Notes: generated from the letters alone by a model not told the origin. A stretch of DNA of 64,000 nt from Doris montereyensis (GCA_037039925.1 JAXRKP010000101.1:160001-224000), one strand, 5' to 3'. Counted from the stretch's first letter, positions 49,401-57,469 are shown. Numbers and translations are program-made.

Positions 49401-52249
49401 GTTGCCAACCCTTTGGACTAAAGAGTTATTTGCATGTAGTTTCATCTTTCTTACGTCTTTGAGAGAGAAAAAAAAATCAGCATTGTACGTTTTTACCTGA
49501 AAGGGCTGCACGCTCAAGTACTTTTGTGACTTTTAGCGAGAAACAACGATTGAATAATTAGGATTTGAAATTCTATAAGGAAACCGTTGCTTGACCTTGA
49601 CCTAGATGTACATTGGTCATGATGTATAACAGTGCTCAGTAATTTGCTGTTCGTAGAAATACTGACTTAAAAAGCCTATAATGAGTTGTGCTACACAGCC
49701 CGGTGATGAACTGGCTACTAGCATGATTCATTATACCAAATCTACACACACACACACATACACATTGTGTCACCGTAGTCTGCCAGTCTTGGCGCATAGT
49801 GTGAGTAATGAAAGCCTATCTGGAGGCTATACAACACCAGCAGTCAAAGAACATGCCACCTCTCAGCATTGTCTATCAGCTTTAAAATGTTGGTTTTATT
49901 AGTTTTCATTGACTTTGTAAAATCTGGTCGAGAAATATTTAATTTTATTTATTATATCCCGATTTAGAATTTCTCATTTGATATGAATTCAATTATTTAG
50001 CTTTTCTTCAATTATTAAGATTGATGTAATGAAAAAAACTGGGGCCAATTGAGGATACCGATCTTAACCTGGAATAATAAAAGAAGAAGGAATCTGTCAG
50101 TTAAAATTTTTTTTTTATATATATACTTTTTGCCCATTTTCTTAGCATTGAAAGATTGGAGATGTTGCCCTGGAACAGGATGATAAGAGAAAATGTTTTA
50201 AAGGTTAAGAATGTTAAAGCCAGTTTTATCTCACAAGTACAGGCTCACTGACTTTATATTACTGGCAAGTACATAGTTGAGCTTTTTCTTGCATAATCTT
50301 GACAAAATCCTTCTTTGTCTGCTGCTAGATACACTGCAGTCACACCTCATTAAAGGGAAGGGAAGCACAGTTTAACACCTTCTCCATGAAATGAATTCTT
50401 GCTACACATCTTTTTATACTACTAATATTGATATCCTTGACATGAATGTTATTGTCATGAGGCATGCTTAATGTCATTGTGATGAGGAATTCTGATTGTC
50501 ATTGTCATGAGGAATGCTTACTGTCATTGTGATGAGGAATGCTTAATGTCATTGTCATTGTAATGAGGAATTCTTATTGTCATTGTAATGAGGAATGCTT
50601 ACTGTCATTGTGCTGAGGAATTCTTATTGTCATTGTCAGAGGAATGCTTACTGTCATTGTGATGAGGAATGCTTACTGTCATTGTGCTGAGGAATTCTTA
50701 TTGTCATTGTAATGAGGAATGCTTATTGTCATTGTTATGAGGAATGCTTATTGTCATTATTATTGTCATTGTATGAGGAATTCTGTCATTGTAATGAGGA
50801 ATTCTTATTGTCATTGTCATGAGGAAATTGTCATTATTAAGAATGCTTATTGTCATTGTAATGAGGAATTCTTTTTCTGTCTTGCAGTGAAGGTCTTCCC
50901 AGTCCTAGGAAACAGATATTACACAACATTGATATTTTAATGAAGAAACGAGGGGATTGTTTGCTCAACAGCACATTTGACAATCGCATCCGTGCTGCTC
51001 TGAGACATGGAGACTGAAATTGATTACAGGTAACCCTGAAAAGATGGATGGATTCCACCTCCAGAGAGTGAAAATCTGGTGTTCATACAAGGTAGGCATA
51101 GATTTGGGCTTGGACTGACATTTTGACTCTGTTTATCTGTGTGAGCACTGACCAGGGATTGTATATTCCAGAATGCTTAAGACATGTCTTTTAACTTTAT
51201 TTTCTGTCTCCATCTAGCCACTGACTAGGGATTGTATATTCCAGAATGCTTAAGACATGTCTTAACTTTATTTTGTTTGTCTATCTGGACACTGAATATG
51301 GATTTTGTATATTCCAGAATGCTAAGACATGTCTTAACTTTATTTTGTGTCTCCATCTGGCCACTGACTATGGATTTTTGTATATTCCAGAGTGCTTAAG
51401 ACATGTCTTAACTTTATTTTGTTGGTCTATCTGGACACTGAATATGGATTTTGTGTATTCCAGATGGCTGCAGAATAAAATGTCCTAAGATGTATGTCCA
51501 AATGTCCTGAGATATAAGTTGAAATGTCCTAAGATATATGTCCAAACATCCAAGGATATAAGTTGAAATGTCCTAAGATGTATGTCCAAATGTCCTAAGA
51601 TATAAGTTGAAATGTCCTAAGATGTATGTCCAAATGTCCTAAGATATAAGTTGAAATGTCCTAAGATATATGTCCAAACATCCAAAGATATAAGTTGAAA
51701 TGTCCTAAGATGTGTGTCCAAATGTCCTAAGATATATGTCCAAATGTCCCAAGATATATGTCCAAACATCCAAAGATATAAGTTGAAATGTCCTAAGATG
51801 TATGTCCAAATGTCCCAAGATATATGCCCAAATCTCCAAAGATATAAGTTGAAATGTCCTAAGATGTAGGTCCGAATGTCCTAAAAGATATAAGTTGAAA
51901 TGTCCTAAGATATATGTCCAAACATCCAAAGATATAAGTTGAAATGTCCTAAGATATTTGTCCAAAAGCCCTAAGATGTATGCCCAAACGTCATATAATA
52001 ATATATCTTATTTATTTTATTCTGTCAGAACAACATAGAGACCCGAGCATTAAAAATCTGTGGCTGTTCAACATCACTGATGATCCAAATGAGCACAAGG
52101 AAGTGTCACATCAAAATCCCGATGTGGTGAGGGAGATGCTGGACATCCTGCTTGCTTACAATAAGACGGCAGTTCCTCCACGCTTTCCTCGTCATGACCG
52201 TAACAGCAATCCAGGCTTACACGGAGGCGTGTGGGGTCCTTGGGAGTGA
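34856..52249 (+). CDS. ARSB: Arylsulfatase B-like gene, copy 2 (nine exons)
   Basis: Sulfatase-family gene. Exons: 34856-35032, 35932-36021, 42787-42969, 43812-43987, about 45150-45253, about 46878-46967, 48907-49147, 50888-51091 and 52029-52249. The start gives a signal peptide and the HIVFVLADD metal site. C-T-P-S-R in exon 2 holds the Cys normally converted to formylglycine; GKxHLG in exon 3 keeps the catalytic Lys and His; DNGG and the Lys before EGG are in exon 7; the VWGPWE end is in exon 9. Expected to hydrolyse sulfate esters of glycans in lysosome or secretion. Exons 1, 2 and 9 are clean. Exons 3, 4, 6, 7 and 8 have small indels, exons 5 and 6 lack AG acceptors, and QSVH is QSVT. It is a pseudogene or an error-rich assembly of a gene. 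Confidence 0.8.
35033..35931 (+). other. Intron 1 of copy 2 with two SINE C fragments
   Basis: SINE family C pieces at 35175-35255 (TACTGCTGGTAGGTCTTACT) and 35626-35766 (GGCAGGCACTGCTGGTAGGT through ATGGTGGACGGGGTAAGTTT). The rest is AT-rich intron ending in AATTTTTCCAG. Confidence 0.7.
35932..36021 (+). CDS. ARSB: Arylsulfatase B-like copy 2, exon 2 (catalytic Cys)
   Basis: Acceptor TTTTTCCAG, donor GTGAGA, phase 0 both ends, 90 bp intact. Reads [15 protein letters not shown] then [20 protein letters not shown]...GRYQ is the sulfatase signature whose Cys is oxidised to formylglycine by the sulfatase-modifying enzyme; Arg four residues on stabilises it. Confidence 0.95.
36104..37397 (+). 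mobile_element. Tc1-like DNA transposon, decayed, with TA target duplications
   Basis: Terminal inverted repeats TATTCACATACAAAAGAAAG and (minus strand) TACTCACGGATAAAAAAAGT both run on into TAAACACTT, flanked by TA at 36102-36103 and 37398-37399; length about 1.29 kb. Inside, broken frames read [20 protein letters not shown] near 36432 (helix-turn-helix) and, at 36756-36992, [30 protein letters not shown] and VWRRQGERF, the Tc1 catalytic region with DES. Several stops and a deletion before the last catalytic residue make it inactive. It lies in intron 2, starting 80 bp after exon 2. Confidence 0.85.
37398..38069. other. Intron 2 spacer, AGATCTAG-rich
   Basis: No gene. TAGATCTAGATCTAG-type palindromes at 37725-37775, 37868-37888 and 37980-37995. 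Confidence 0.5.
38070..38410 (+). mobile_element. LINE family A 5' UTR fragment
   Basis: Diverged copies of CTGCTGCCTTGCAGG, ACCAAAGGCTAAGGGAG and GGAGTTAACCC(A) match, in reverse, the repeats at 54005-54130 that form the 5' end of the nested LINE. Confidence 0.55.
38411..38915. other. Intron 2 spacer, nothing recognised
   Basis: AT-rich; no coding frame, repeat array or RNA gene seen. Confidence 0.4.
38916..39960 (-). pseudogene. Broken minus-strand reading frame, likely mobile-element ORF
   Basis: On the minus strand, three frames follow each other: 39899-39684 ([20 protein letters not shown], then [11 protein letters not shown] and [11 protein letters not shown]), 39661-39407 (acidic, Asn/Thr-rich) and 39419-38916 (167 residues; Ser/Asp-rich, then [16 protein letters not shown] and [20 protein letters not shown]). 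The amino acid composition is protein-like rather than repeat-driven, and the pieces line up as one interrupted protein of about 320 residues. A 130-bp section is tandemly duplicated (39360-39480 and 39525-39620). I do not recognise a family; position in an intron full of transposons suggests a gag/ORF1-like protein. Confidence 0.5.
40025..41115 (+). mobile_element. LINE family A, internally deleted copy (endonuclease and 3' end only)
   Basis: The 5' part shares AAAATAACAA and TCAAGGTGGCAGCC with the LINE leader at 53960-54005. It then reads [13 protein letters not shown] near 40226 (AP-endonuclease start) and SRVDNNIET...GVIGKEGE with [15 protein letters not shown] near 40650-40790. It then jumps to the LINE 3' end (AGGCAGACTTCTGAGAAAGTGGGAAG and TTTTTTGGAAGGAAACAGAAA), matching 1200-1280. 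The whole reverse transcriptase is missing. Confidence 0.75.
41116..41465 (+). mobile_element. SINE family B-like copy, diverged
   Basis: The head CTTGGCTGCCGGTTTTGGGG and B-box-like AAATTCAAATCATTTCAAATC are followed by CTGATGTTGTGTTCTTTGGG, like the copy at 7474-7795. Confidence 0.45.
41466..42786 (+). other. Intron 2 end of copy 2
   Basis: AT-rich sequence; frames of 124 and 63 residues show no motif I recognise. A (TATC)n run lies at 41950-41970 and a (TTTA)n run at 42728-42752. Ends at the exon 3 acceptor CTTTACTGATCAG. Confidence 0.4.
42787..42969 (+). CDS. ARSB: Arylsulfatase B-like copy 2, exon 3
   Basis: Acceptor CTGATCAG, donor GTAACG. Stitched reading: [10 protein letters not shown], then [37 protein letters not shown] and FRGFDTYYG. 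The catalytic Lys and His of GKxHLG are kept, but the family's Trp between them is Ser. Two frame breaks (about 42827 and 42947) interrupt it. Confidence 0.88.
43812..43987 (+). CDS. ARSB: Arylsulfatase B-like copy 2, probable exon 4
   Basis: Acceptor TGTCTTTCAG, weak donor GTTCTC. Stitched frames give [31 protein letters not shown] and [12 protein letters not shown], the expected order of the variable segment between GFDTY-G and PLFLYLA (compare the family pattern of YYSHER, DF, YSTHLF). Contains several frame shifts and one base too few at the exon 3-4 join. Position and order make it likely, but conservation is low. Confidence 0.5.
43988..44130 (+). other. Intron 4 spacer
   Basis: Short AT-rich spacer before a SINE A copy; nothing recognised. 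Confidence 0.4.
44131..44460 (+). mobile_element. SINE family A, full length
   Basis: Best-preserved head: GAGGGACTCGGTAGTCCAGA and GGGTTCAAGCCCTGCC (near-ideal B box). The body has TAGGTAGATCGACACC, GTTGAAGATCCCTTGGC and the tail TTGTGGATGTGGGGAAATCA. Confidence 0.88.
44850..45125. repeat. (ATT)n microsatellite before exon 5 of copy 2
   Basis: TTA/ATT tract with some TTG, TCA and CTT steps, at the same place as the tract before exon 5 of copy 1. Confidence 0.93.
45150..45253 (+). CDS. ARSB: Arylsulfatase B-like copy 2, exon 5
   Basis: Reads [20 protein letters not shown] then [13 protein letters not shown], aligned with PLFLYLAYQSVH in copy 1. No AG lies at the expected acceptor (TTTAAATCCTG). 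The nearest AG is inside the Gln codon at 45170 (TTTTATCAG), which would delete about seven residues. The active-site His of QSVH is Thr. Donor GTGATT follows. Confidence 0.75.
45281..45580 (+). mobile_element. SINE family A copy
   Basis: CACTCCCTAGTCCAGAGGCA, GTAGGTGATTTGACACC, GAGGTCCCATGTGCAGATCT, TTAAAGATCCCTTGGCTG and CACCCTGAGATCACC are all present. A SINE C piece is directly attached to its end. Confidence 0.82.
45581..46138 (+). mobile_element. Two SINE family C copies in intron 5
   Basis: 45581-45702 (GTTGGCAGGCGTTACTGGTAGG to CAGGGTAAATTTCAATCAAT) and 46005-46138 (GGGCACTGCTGAAAGGTCCT to AGGTAGATTTTGATTC). Between them is unremarkable intron. Confidence 0.65.
46139..46760. repeat. 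(TC)n/(TCTG)n array followed by (CTG)n, intron 5 of copy 2
   Basis: 46196-46482 is TC/TCTG; 46490-46735 is largely CTG/CTC triplets with TATATATA inserts. Long Ser/Leu, Cys and Gln/Arg frames are artefacts. It corresponds in position to the array at 2005-2945. Confidence 0.95.
46763..46860 (-). mobile_element. LINE family A 3' end fragment next to exon 6
   Basis: TTTCTTTCTTTCTTTATCAG, CCCATTCT and AATGGGTTCAGATCTCTCCC followed by TGATCTTT mirror the minus-strand LINE 3' end at 52550-52640 (tail, then ATGGGTTTAGATGCCC and TGATCTTT). A short 5'-truncated insertion. Confidence 0.65.
46878..46967 (+). CDS. ARSB: Arylsulfatase B-like copy 2, exon 6
   Basis: ATGGATGAAGG, TTGACCAAAGCCCTCAAGGA and CACGGGCATGTGG match exon 6 of copy 1 almost base for base. 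Two single-base losses shift the frame, giving TGA soon after MDEG. The acceptor CCAGGCATGG of copy 1 is CCAAAAATGG here, so AG has become AA. Donor GTAAAC is intact. Confidence 0.8.
47020..47185 (+). mobile_element. SINE family B, 3' part
   Basis: AATATCACCTGGTCTGCTTC and CTATGGACCGTTATGGCCTT with AAGGAACTTTGT match the SINE B tail at 7690-7780. Confidence 0.6.
47540..47885 (+). repeat. Dispersed repeat X, uninterrupted copy
   Basis: Shares AAACACGCGTACA, GACGTCTGTTTTCACAACAG, AATGCCAGAGATTGTTGAAA and ACACAGGTTCCTCTTGTTAA with 58770-59830. In that copy the MITE at 59000-59698 is inserted; here it is absent. Confidence 0.75.
47886..48240. other. Intron 6 of copy 2, repeat-like
   Basis: TCAAAATCCAAGATGGCGGC near 48115 is echoed by GCAAAATCCAAGATGGCCGC at 58623, so this too belongs to a dispersed repeat. 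No gene. Confidence 0.5.
48241..48890. repeat. ~60-bp minisatellite in intron 6 of copy 2
   Basis: About 11 units near TAACCGTGATGCTAAGTAAA, AACACCATAAAAATCTGTTA and TAGCCATTTAGTATTTTTTA. Ends 16 bp before exon 7. Confidence 0.93.
48907..49147 (+). CDS. ARSB: Arylsulfatase B-like copy 2, exon 7
   Basis: Acceptor CTTCGTAG, donor GTATGT. Begins (G)AT-AAT-GGA-GGG, the metal-binding DNGG, then [52 protein letters not shown] and [20 protein letters not shown]. Two breaks: bases missing at ACGCAGGGAAG (the LW of LWEGG) and one base missing after CCGACCTTG. NDT is a potential glycosylation site. Confidence 0.88.
49195..49730. repeat. Direct repeat of ~140 bp in intron 7 of copy 2
   Basis: CCGTTGCTTAACCTTGACCT through ACACAGCCCGGTGATGAACT (49198-49337) is repeated at 49584-49713 with few differences. 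In between, the exon-7-end sequence CATAGCTATCAGGTTTGTTATGAG is echoed at 49360, so the duplicated block copies the exon 7/intron boundary region. Confidence 0.8.
49731..50440. other. Intron 7 spacer of copy 2
   Basis: (CA)n at 49744-49763; otherwise AT-rich with no gene seen. Confidence 0.4.
50441..50876. repeat. 25-bp minisatellite in intron 7 of copy 2
   Basis: Units near TGTCATTGTAATGAGGAATG then CTTAC or TTCTTAT. The right edge runs into the pyrimidine tract of the exon 8 acceptor. Confidence 0.93.
50888..51091 (+). CDS. ARSB: Arylsulfatase B-like copy 2, exon 8
   Basis: Acceptor TCTGTCTTGCAG, donor GTAGGC. Open for the first 43 codons: [43 protein letters not shown]; then TGA at 51015 where the family has Trp. 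Beyond, shifted frames give KLITG and [16 protein letters not shown] is a potential glycosylation site. The break is a one-base loss in TGG-AAA. Confidence 0.88.
51115..51475. repeat. ~70-bp tandem repeat in intron 8 of copy 2
   Basis: About five units carrying GGGATTGTATATTCCAGAAT, GCTTAAGACATGTCTTAACT and TTATTTTGTCTCCATCTGGC. The internal TTAAGACATGTCTTAA is a perfect 16-bp palindrome. Confidence 0.92.
51476..51995. repeat. Minisatellite related to that of copy 1 intron 8
   Basis: Units near GATATAAGTTGAAATGTCCT and AAGATGTATGTCCAAATGTC, with CAAACATCCAAAGATAT variants identical in style to the copy 1 arrays at 11735-12065 and 13345-15112. Confidence 0.93.
52029..52249 (+). CDS. ARSB: Arylsulfatase B-like copy 2, terminal exon 9
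   Basis: Acceptor TTCTGTCAG. Open to TGA at 52247: [20 protein letters not shown] then [20 protein letters not shown] and [12 protein letters not shown]. The NLWLFxI-DPxE motif and GVWGPW end are typical of ARSB. No disruption. A piggyBac-like element begins 170 bp downstream. Confidence 0.93.
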
Positions 52250-52420
52250 CGGCTTGATAAACTTGCCCGAGGGTGTTGACAAAAATGTGTGTGATATTAA
52301 CCTTAAACATTGTACCTGTCTTCGCACTGATGTGTAGTTTCCTATTAACGCACTGTCTAAATACTCTTATATTGTATTTTTCTTCTCTGTTGTTCTGAAA
52401 ACAGCAATTGAATTTATTAA

Positions 52421-52540
52421 CTCGTTGCTTCTCGAGGCTTAATTAGGTCATTAACCCTGAACTACTAAACAAAGGGAAGTAACTTATGCAACATAACAAC
52501 AGGGTGTCCGTAAAATATTTTCTTGGCCATACTTTCTTTT

Positions 52541-52584
<44 letters not shown>

Positions 52585-54796
52585 TATCACTTTCCATTCT
52601 ACCTTCCGATGTATGGGTTTAGATGCCCGAAATGATCTTTCTCCAGGCTGCCCTGTCTTGACATTTTCTGTTTCCTTCCGTGAAAATTAAATTTCTTTGC
52701 TTAAATGCCTCTTTTATATCTTCTTCTCACTTTCTCTGAGGTCTGCCTTTGGTCTTTTTACCTTGGGTTTTAACACTGTATACTGATTTAGCTATTCTTT
52801 TGTCACTCATCCTGTTTACATGCCCAAACCATCTGAATTGATTTGTTTCTATCTTAGTTTTTATGCCATCTGCTTTGGTTTGATCTCTTATTGTTGTGTT
52901 TCTGATTTTGTCTCTTTTTAGTTTTCCCTACTATTCTTCTTAAATATTTCATTTCAGCTGCTTGTACTCTACTGTATAAGGTCCAGGTTTCACTGCCATA
53001 GAGGAGAGTAGGACAATAAACTGTGTTGTATCTTGCCATTTTGATTTTTGTTGATAATTCTTGTTTACCTATAATTAAATGCCTTTCCTAGATGGTTGTA
53101 TATTGTCATTGCTTTTTGGATTCTCTGGCTAATTTCTCTCTTAGTTTTCCCTCTGAGTTAATCATTATTCCTAGGTAATTGTAGCTTTGAACTTGTTCAA
53201 AATTCTCCCAGCCCAATTTAAGATTTTGTGTTTTAGCTTCCCTAGTTACTAGCATTGTTTTGGTTTTCTTTGCATTTACTCTCATTCCTCTTTTATTTAA
53301 TTCATTATTCATTATGTTAATATTTGACTGGAGGTCCCTTTCTAATTTTCCAAACAGAACTAAACCATCTGCAAATGAAAGCACTGATACATTTACTGAT
53401 TTGAGCTTCCACATACCTACATTCATTTTCTTCATTTTTGAGAATGCCTTTGCGACTGAATCCGTAAATGAGATAAACAAAAGAGGACTGTCTTACTCCT
53501 ATATCTACATCAAATTCTGCAGATATGTTTCCAGCTACTCTCATTGCACATGTTGGTTTATCTTCCTTTTGGTTTAATGTTTACCTCTTATAGCCGTGGG
53601 CTTATAAATTTCCAACTTTCTAGTAGCTTTTCTTGCCTTTTATGCATCAGGAAGCCTAGTCCTACTCTAGCTCTATCTTTGACATCTACTTCTGAGAAGA
53701 TTAAAATATTATTTGGTCCTACATTTTCTATTTCTTGTCCTTTTTTTCATTGTTTCTGTAATGGCCAAAATGTCTACTTTGAATTTTTCCATTTCCTCAG
53801 CTAATTCTTTTCCATTTATTGCCCTATTATTCCATGTTCCAAAAATCAAAGTCTGTGTTCGGTTTCATGTTCGTCTTCGAAAGTTCAAGACGGGTATATC
53901 ATGATCATATTTAGTTCTTTGAATGAGTTTGTTTTGGATGAGCAGGTGATTAGCCCACTGTGGGGCTGCCACCTTGAGGCCCCCTAGCGGGCCTTGTTAT
54001 TTTGTCAGGGTTAACTTCCTTAGCCTTTGGTCGACTAGGACCAGCCTGCAAGGCAGCAGGTTATTTTCTGTCAGGGTTAACTCCCTTAGCCTTTGGTCAG
54101 CCAAGACTCGCCTGCAAGGCAGCAGGAGAGACTCGTGGAGGGTGGGACTGCCGAATCCCCATACAGGTGCTTACCTGTCAACTGCCCGGTCTCGTGCATA
54201 CACTACTTGAAATAACGTAATTAAAAAATTCTTTTAGATGCTTGTATAATTTCTCTTTCATTTCATACATGACATGCATCTATATTATCTTTGACATTGT
54301 TCAGTTCGTTGTAACATTCAGGAGGTGATTGTTCAGGTGAAGATTGTGACTCTCTGTAAGGAGTAGAATTTTAGTCTTGTTTTAGTTCTAGATCTAACTT
54401 GCTATCATTCTCAAAACTCCCCATGAAAGTCTGATTTACTATTAAAATTACATCAATGGCCTCTGGACTGCCTTAAACATCCTCATTTCACAAGGATTTG
54501 AAAAAATAAAATGCCCTTTCACGTGTGTACTAGTCAAGAAATTTCGCCTGTCTTAAAAAAAATTAACGGTTCGATAACCAGTAAAGCAATTTAGATGGAG
54601 TAAACGAGTACTTTTGTTTTAATGTACTCTCCACTTCTTGAAAGGAACGGAAGTACCTTATTGATTGTAGTTTCAACGTAAATGAACTCCAACACACACT
54701 GGTACTTTTAAAATTAGGTTGGGTGCATCTGGGCGCATTGAGAAGCGCAAGGTTGGATTACAGTGGTCGCAATCGGGCGCATTGGGAAGCAACGGG
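52421..54796 (-). mobile_element. piggyBac-like element copy 1, split by a LINE
   Basis: TTAA at 52417-52420 and 54797-54800. Ends: GTTGCTTCTCGAGGCTTAATTAGG on the left and GCATTGGGAAGCAACGGG on the right. The parts 52421-52529 and 54191-54796 together match the uninterrupted sister 55081-55793 throughout. A LINE sits between them. Coding remnants are too broken to give a transposase. Confidence 0.8.
52530..54190 (-). mobile_element. LINE family A, nested in the piggyBac-like element
   Basis: Minus strand. The 5' end (54190-53950) has two ~66-bp tandem units (GGTTAACTCCCTTAGCCTTT seen on the plus strand). It continues with FGTWNNRAINGKELAEEMEK (endonuclease start, near 53840), DRARVGLGFLMHKRQEKLL, RVAGNISAEFDVDIGVRQ, VLSFADGLVLFGK (FADD box changed to FADG), MRVNAKKTKTMLVTREA and YCPTLLYGSETWT near 52990. 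The 3' end is a (GAAA)n tail at 52542-52585. About 1.66 kb, so much of endonuclease and early reverse transcriptase is missing. Sister of 1-1366. Confidence 0.85.
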
Positions 54797-54800
54797 TTAA

Positions 54801-55076
54801 GAGACTCATATGGATAAAAAAAATTGTTTTCAAATTTGTAACTTGTCTTTTTATTAAGTTTTTGTTGTATAAGCAAAGGATTGAAAGCTTTAATTTTCAG
54901 CTTGAAAAATATCAATTTAGTATTGAGAGATAATTTTTTATGTGAACGTTAAAATGTTTGACGTACTGAATGTTTCAGGAAAGTCATGGAGAATGTAGCA
55001 ATAGGTTTCAATCCTGAGTAAAATAAGCTATTTTCTTGCCTGTCTTCAAGAAAGGGATCCCTTGGTCTCTGTGCTT
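54801..55076. other. Spacer between piggyBac-like elements
   Basis: AT-rich; a minus-strand frame of 80 residues runs across it without recognised motif. Confidence 0.4.
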
Positions 55077-55080
55077 TTAA

Positions 55081-55793
55081 CCCATTGGCTCTCAAGGCTT
55101 AATTAAGTCAATAACCCTGAACTACTAAGCACAGGGAGGTAACTCCTGCAACATAATGACATGGTGCCAGTAAAATATTTCTTGTGCATACACCACTTGA
55201 AAAAAACTTAATTAAAAAATTATTTTAAATGCTTGAATAATTTCTCTTTCATTTCATGTACGACATGCATCCATATTATCTTTGACATTGTTCAGTTCAT
55301 TTGAACATTCATGACTTGATTGTTCAGGTGAAGATAGTGACTCTCCATCAGGAGTAGAATTTTCGTTTTGATCTAGTTTTAGATCTAACCTGCTATCATT
55401 CTCAAACTCAACATGGAACAAAGAAAATCTGATTCACTATTAAAATTTACATCAGTAGCTTCTTTGCTGCCTTAAACATCTTCATTCTACAAGGATTTGA
55501 AAAAATAGAATGCCCTTTCACAGCAGGTACACATGTGTGTACTTGTCAAGAAATTTTGTCGGTTTAAAAAAAATTAACGGTTCGATAATCAGTAAAGCAA
55601 TTTAGGTTGAGTGAACGTATTCTTTCGTTTTAATGTACTCTCCACCTCCTGAAAACAACATAAGTAACTTATTATTTGTAATTTCAACGTAAATGAGCTC
55701 CAACACATGCTAGTGCTTTCAAAATTGGGTCGGGTGCATCTGGGCGCATTGAGAAGTGCGGGGTTGGATTTTAACATATTGGGAAGCAATGGG
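55081..55793 (-). mobile_element. piggyBac-like element copy 2, complete, 713 bp
   Basis: Flanked by TTAA (55077-55080 and 55794-55797). Ends are CCCATTGGCTCTCAAGGC and, on the other strand, CCCATTGCTTCCCAATATG, so CCCATTG starts both ends. On the minus strand a short acidic stretch (LDLKLDQNENSTPDGESLSS, then PEQSSHECSNELNN) resembles the acidic N-terminus of piggyBac-family transposases; no catalytic domain is present. A non-autonomous derivative. Confidence 0.8.
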
Positions 55794-55797
55794 TTAA

Positions 55798-56440
55798 TGT
55801 CTTTTAGAGGTAACATATATTAATGGGTTTTAAATATTTTTTCTTTGTTTCTCTTCCTCTTTGATACGTTGACTCTTACGCGAACATAAGAAATTAAGTT
55901 TGATGTTATTTATATCAGTAGGGTAGGACACAGCTAAATATACGTAACATTGTTTTTTTTTCATCCTCTCACTCTCACAGACAACACTTTGATTTTTTCA
56001 TGTACTTAATATTCCACTCAGACATTTGTAAGTGATATTAGTCACTTACGAACCCCGAGATCACTGCCATGGTAGACAAGATTTACTTTAAACCAACAAA
56101 CAAGCAAACAAGCTCACAACCTTTATAGAAATATCTGCCATTGGAGCCTTCATTTTATTGTATGTTGACAAACCTTTATGTTTGAATTTTTCATGCTTGA
56201 GTGCATACAGCTTATGAGAACACCACTGTATTTTCTCTTTCTTGCCTATGTTGTGTACTGTTGAACTAAGTCTTTCTTGCTTGGAATCTTTCCAGCAATT
56301 ACAATACGAATCTATATATTAACATAGATTGTATTCACTTTGATTATATGTATAACTACGATTACGAATGAATCTGCAATGTCATGGTGTGTTCATGTTT
56401 CTTACAAGTTGCAAACATTCCATTAATTCTATGAGTTATT
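55798..56440. other. 3' region of copy 2, no gene seen
   Basis: AT-rich. May be part of a long 3' UTR, since the matching poly(A) signal lies at 57353. Confidence 0.4.
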
Positions 56441-56672
56441 ACAGCTGATTTAATATGATATCTTTGTATACAGCTGATTTAATATGATATTTTTTTATTC
56501 AGCTCATTTAATATAATATCTTTGTATACAGCTGATTTAATATGATATCTTTGTATACAGCTGATTTAATGTGATATTTTTTATTCAGCTGATTTAATAT
56601 AATATCTTTGTATACAGCTGATTTAATATAATATCTTTGTATACAGCTGATTTAATATAATATCTTTGGTCT
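56441..56672. repeat. 29-bp tandem repeat
   Basis: Eight units of TATACAGCTGATTTAATATG then ATATCTTTG. Confidence 0.95.
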
Positions 56673-56683
56673 CCTTCTCCGAA

Positions 56684-56845
56684 TCGGGTGGGCGGTTGGC
56701 CAGGGATACTGGTAGGTCCTACTTCTGTCCTTTCATTCTTTAACCCGCCCTTTATCTTGCCGTCACCTCTTAATTCATCTTGAGATCACAGGATATGGTG
56801 ATGAGGTAAATTCCAATCAACGGAGCAATCAATGGAGCAATCAAT
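56684..56845 (+). mobile_element. SINE family C copy
   Basis: GGTTGGCCAGGGATACTGGT, AGGTCCTACTTCTGTCCTTT, CTTGCCGTCACCTCTTAATT and GATCACAGGATATGGTGATG with tail GTAAATTCCAATCAA. Confidence 0.75.
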
Positions 56846-57352
56846 CGATCCCCATTGGGTTTTAGTTTTAGTATCTATTCCATGTCCCCTTTTTGGCATG
56901 GCTTCTTGATTCACTGTTTGTCTTTACACTGACATGTTTATCATCATTATTATTATTATTATAATACTCATCACATGCATATGAACTGATATGGATTGTT
57001 TTTAGACCTTTTTTTGTTGTTGGTACATTACTGATATTAGTGATAATATTGACATTATTGTGATATTGAAAAAAAGAAAGTTCTTTGAAGCTTTAATGCA
57101 TATAATAAAGGAACGACACATTTTCAATGTCGTTTATTTCTCATATTGTTATTTTTTTCTTTGTTGCCAGCTTCAAGTTTGTCCCCCAACCATCAGACAA
57201 CACACCACGTCATGTGTAATCTTGTAATAGTGTGTACTATCAAGTGTTTTTATTCTAAAGCGGTTTTCACCACTGTAACGCTAGTTGTAGCAGTTGACAC
57301 TATGCTATTATAGATATTTGATTTATACTGTAATCCCCCACAATGGTTTAAA

Positions 57353-57358
57353 AATAAA
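57353..57358 (+). terminator. Probable poly(A) signal of copy 2
   Basis: AATAAA with downstream GAGGTTGTCATTGTTGTTTCT, matching the arrangement at 21595 after copy 1. Implies a 3' UTR of about 5 kb unless there are further exons. Confidence 0.55.
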
Positions 57359-57469
57359 GACAATTATTTAACAATTTTAAGTATGAGAGGTTGTCATTGT
57401 TGTTTCTGAAACTTATTTTATGCTTCATTATGACTTTCATAAAATGTTGATGTCTCTGACAATACTGTC

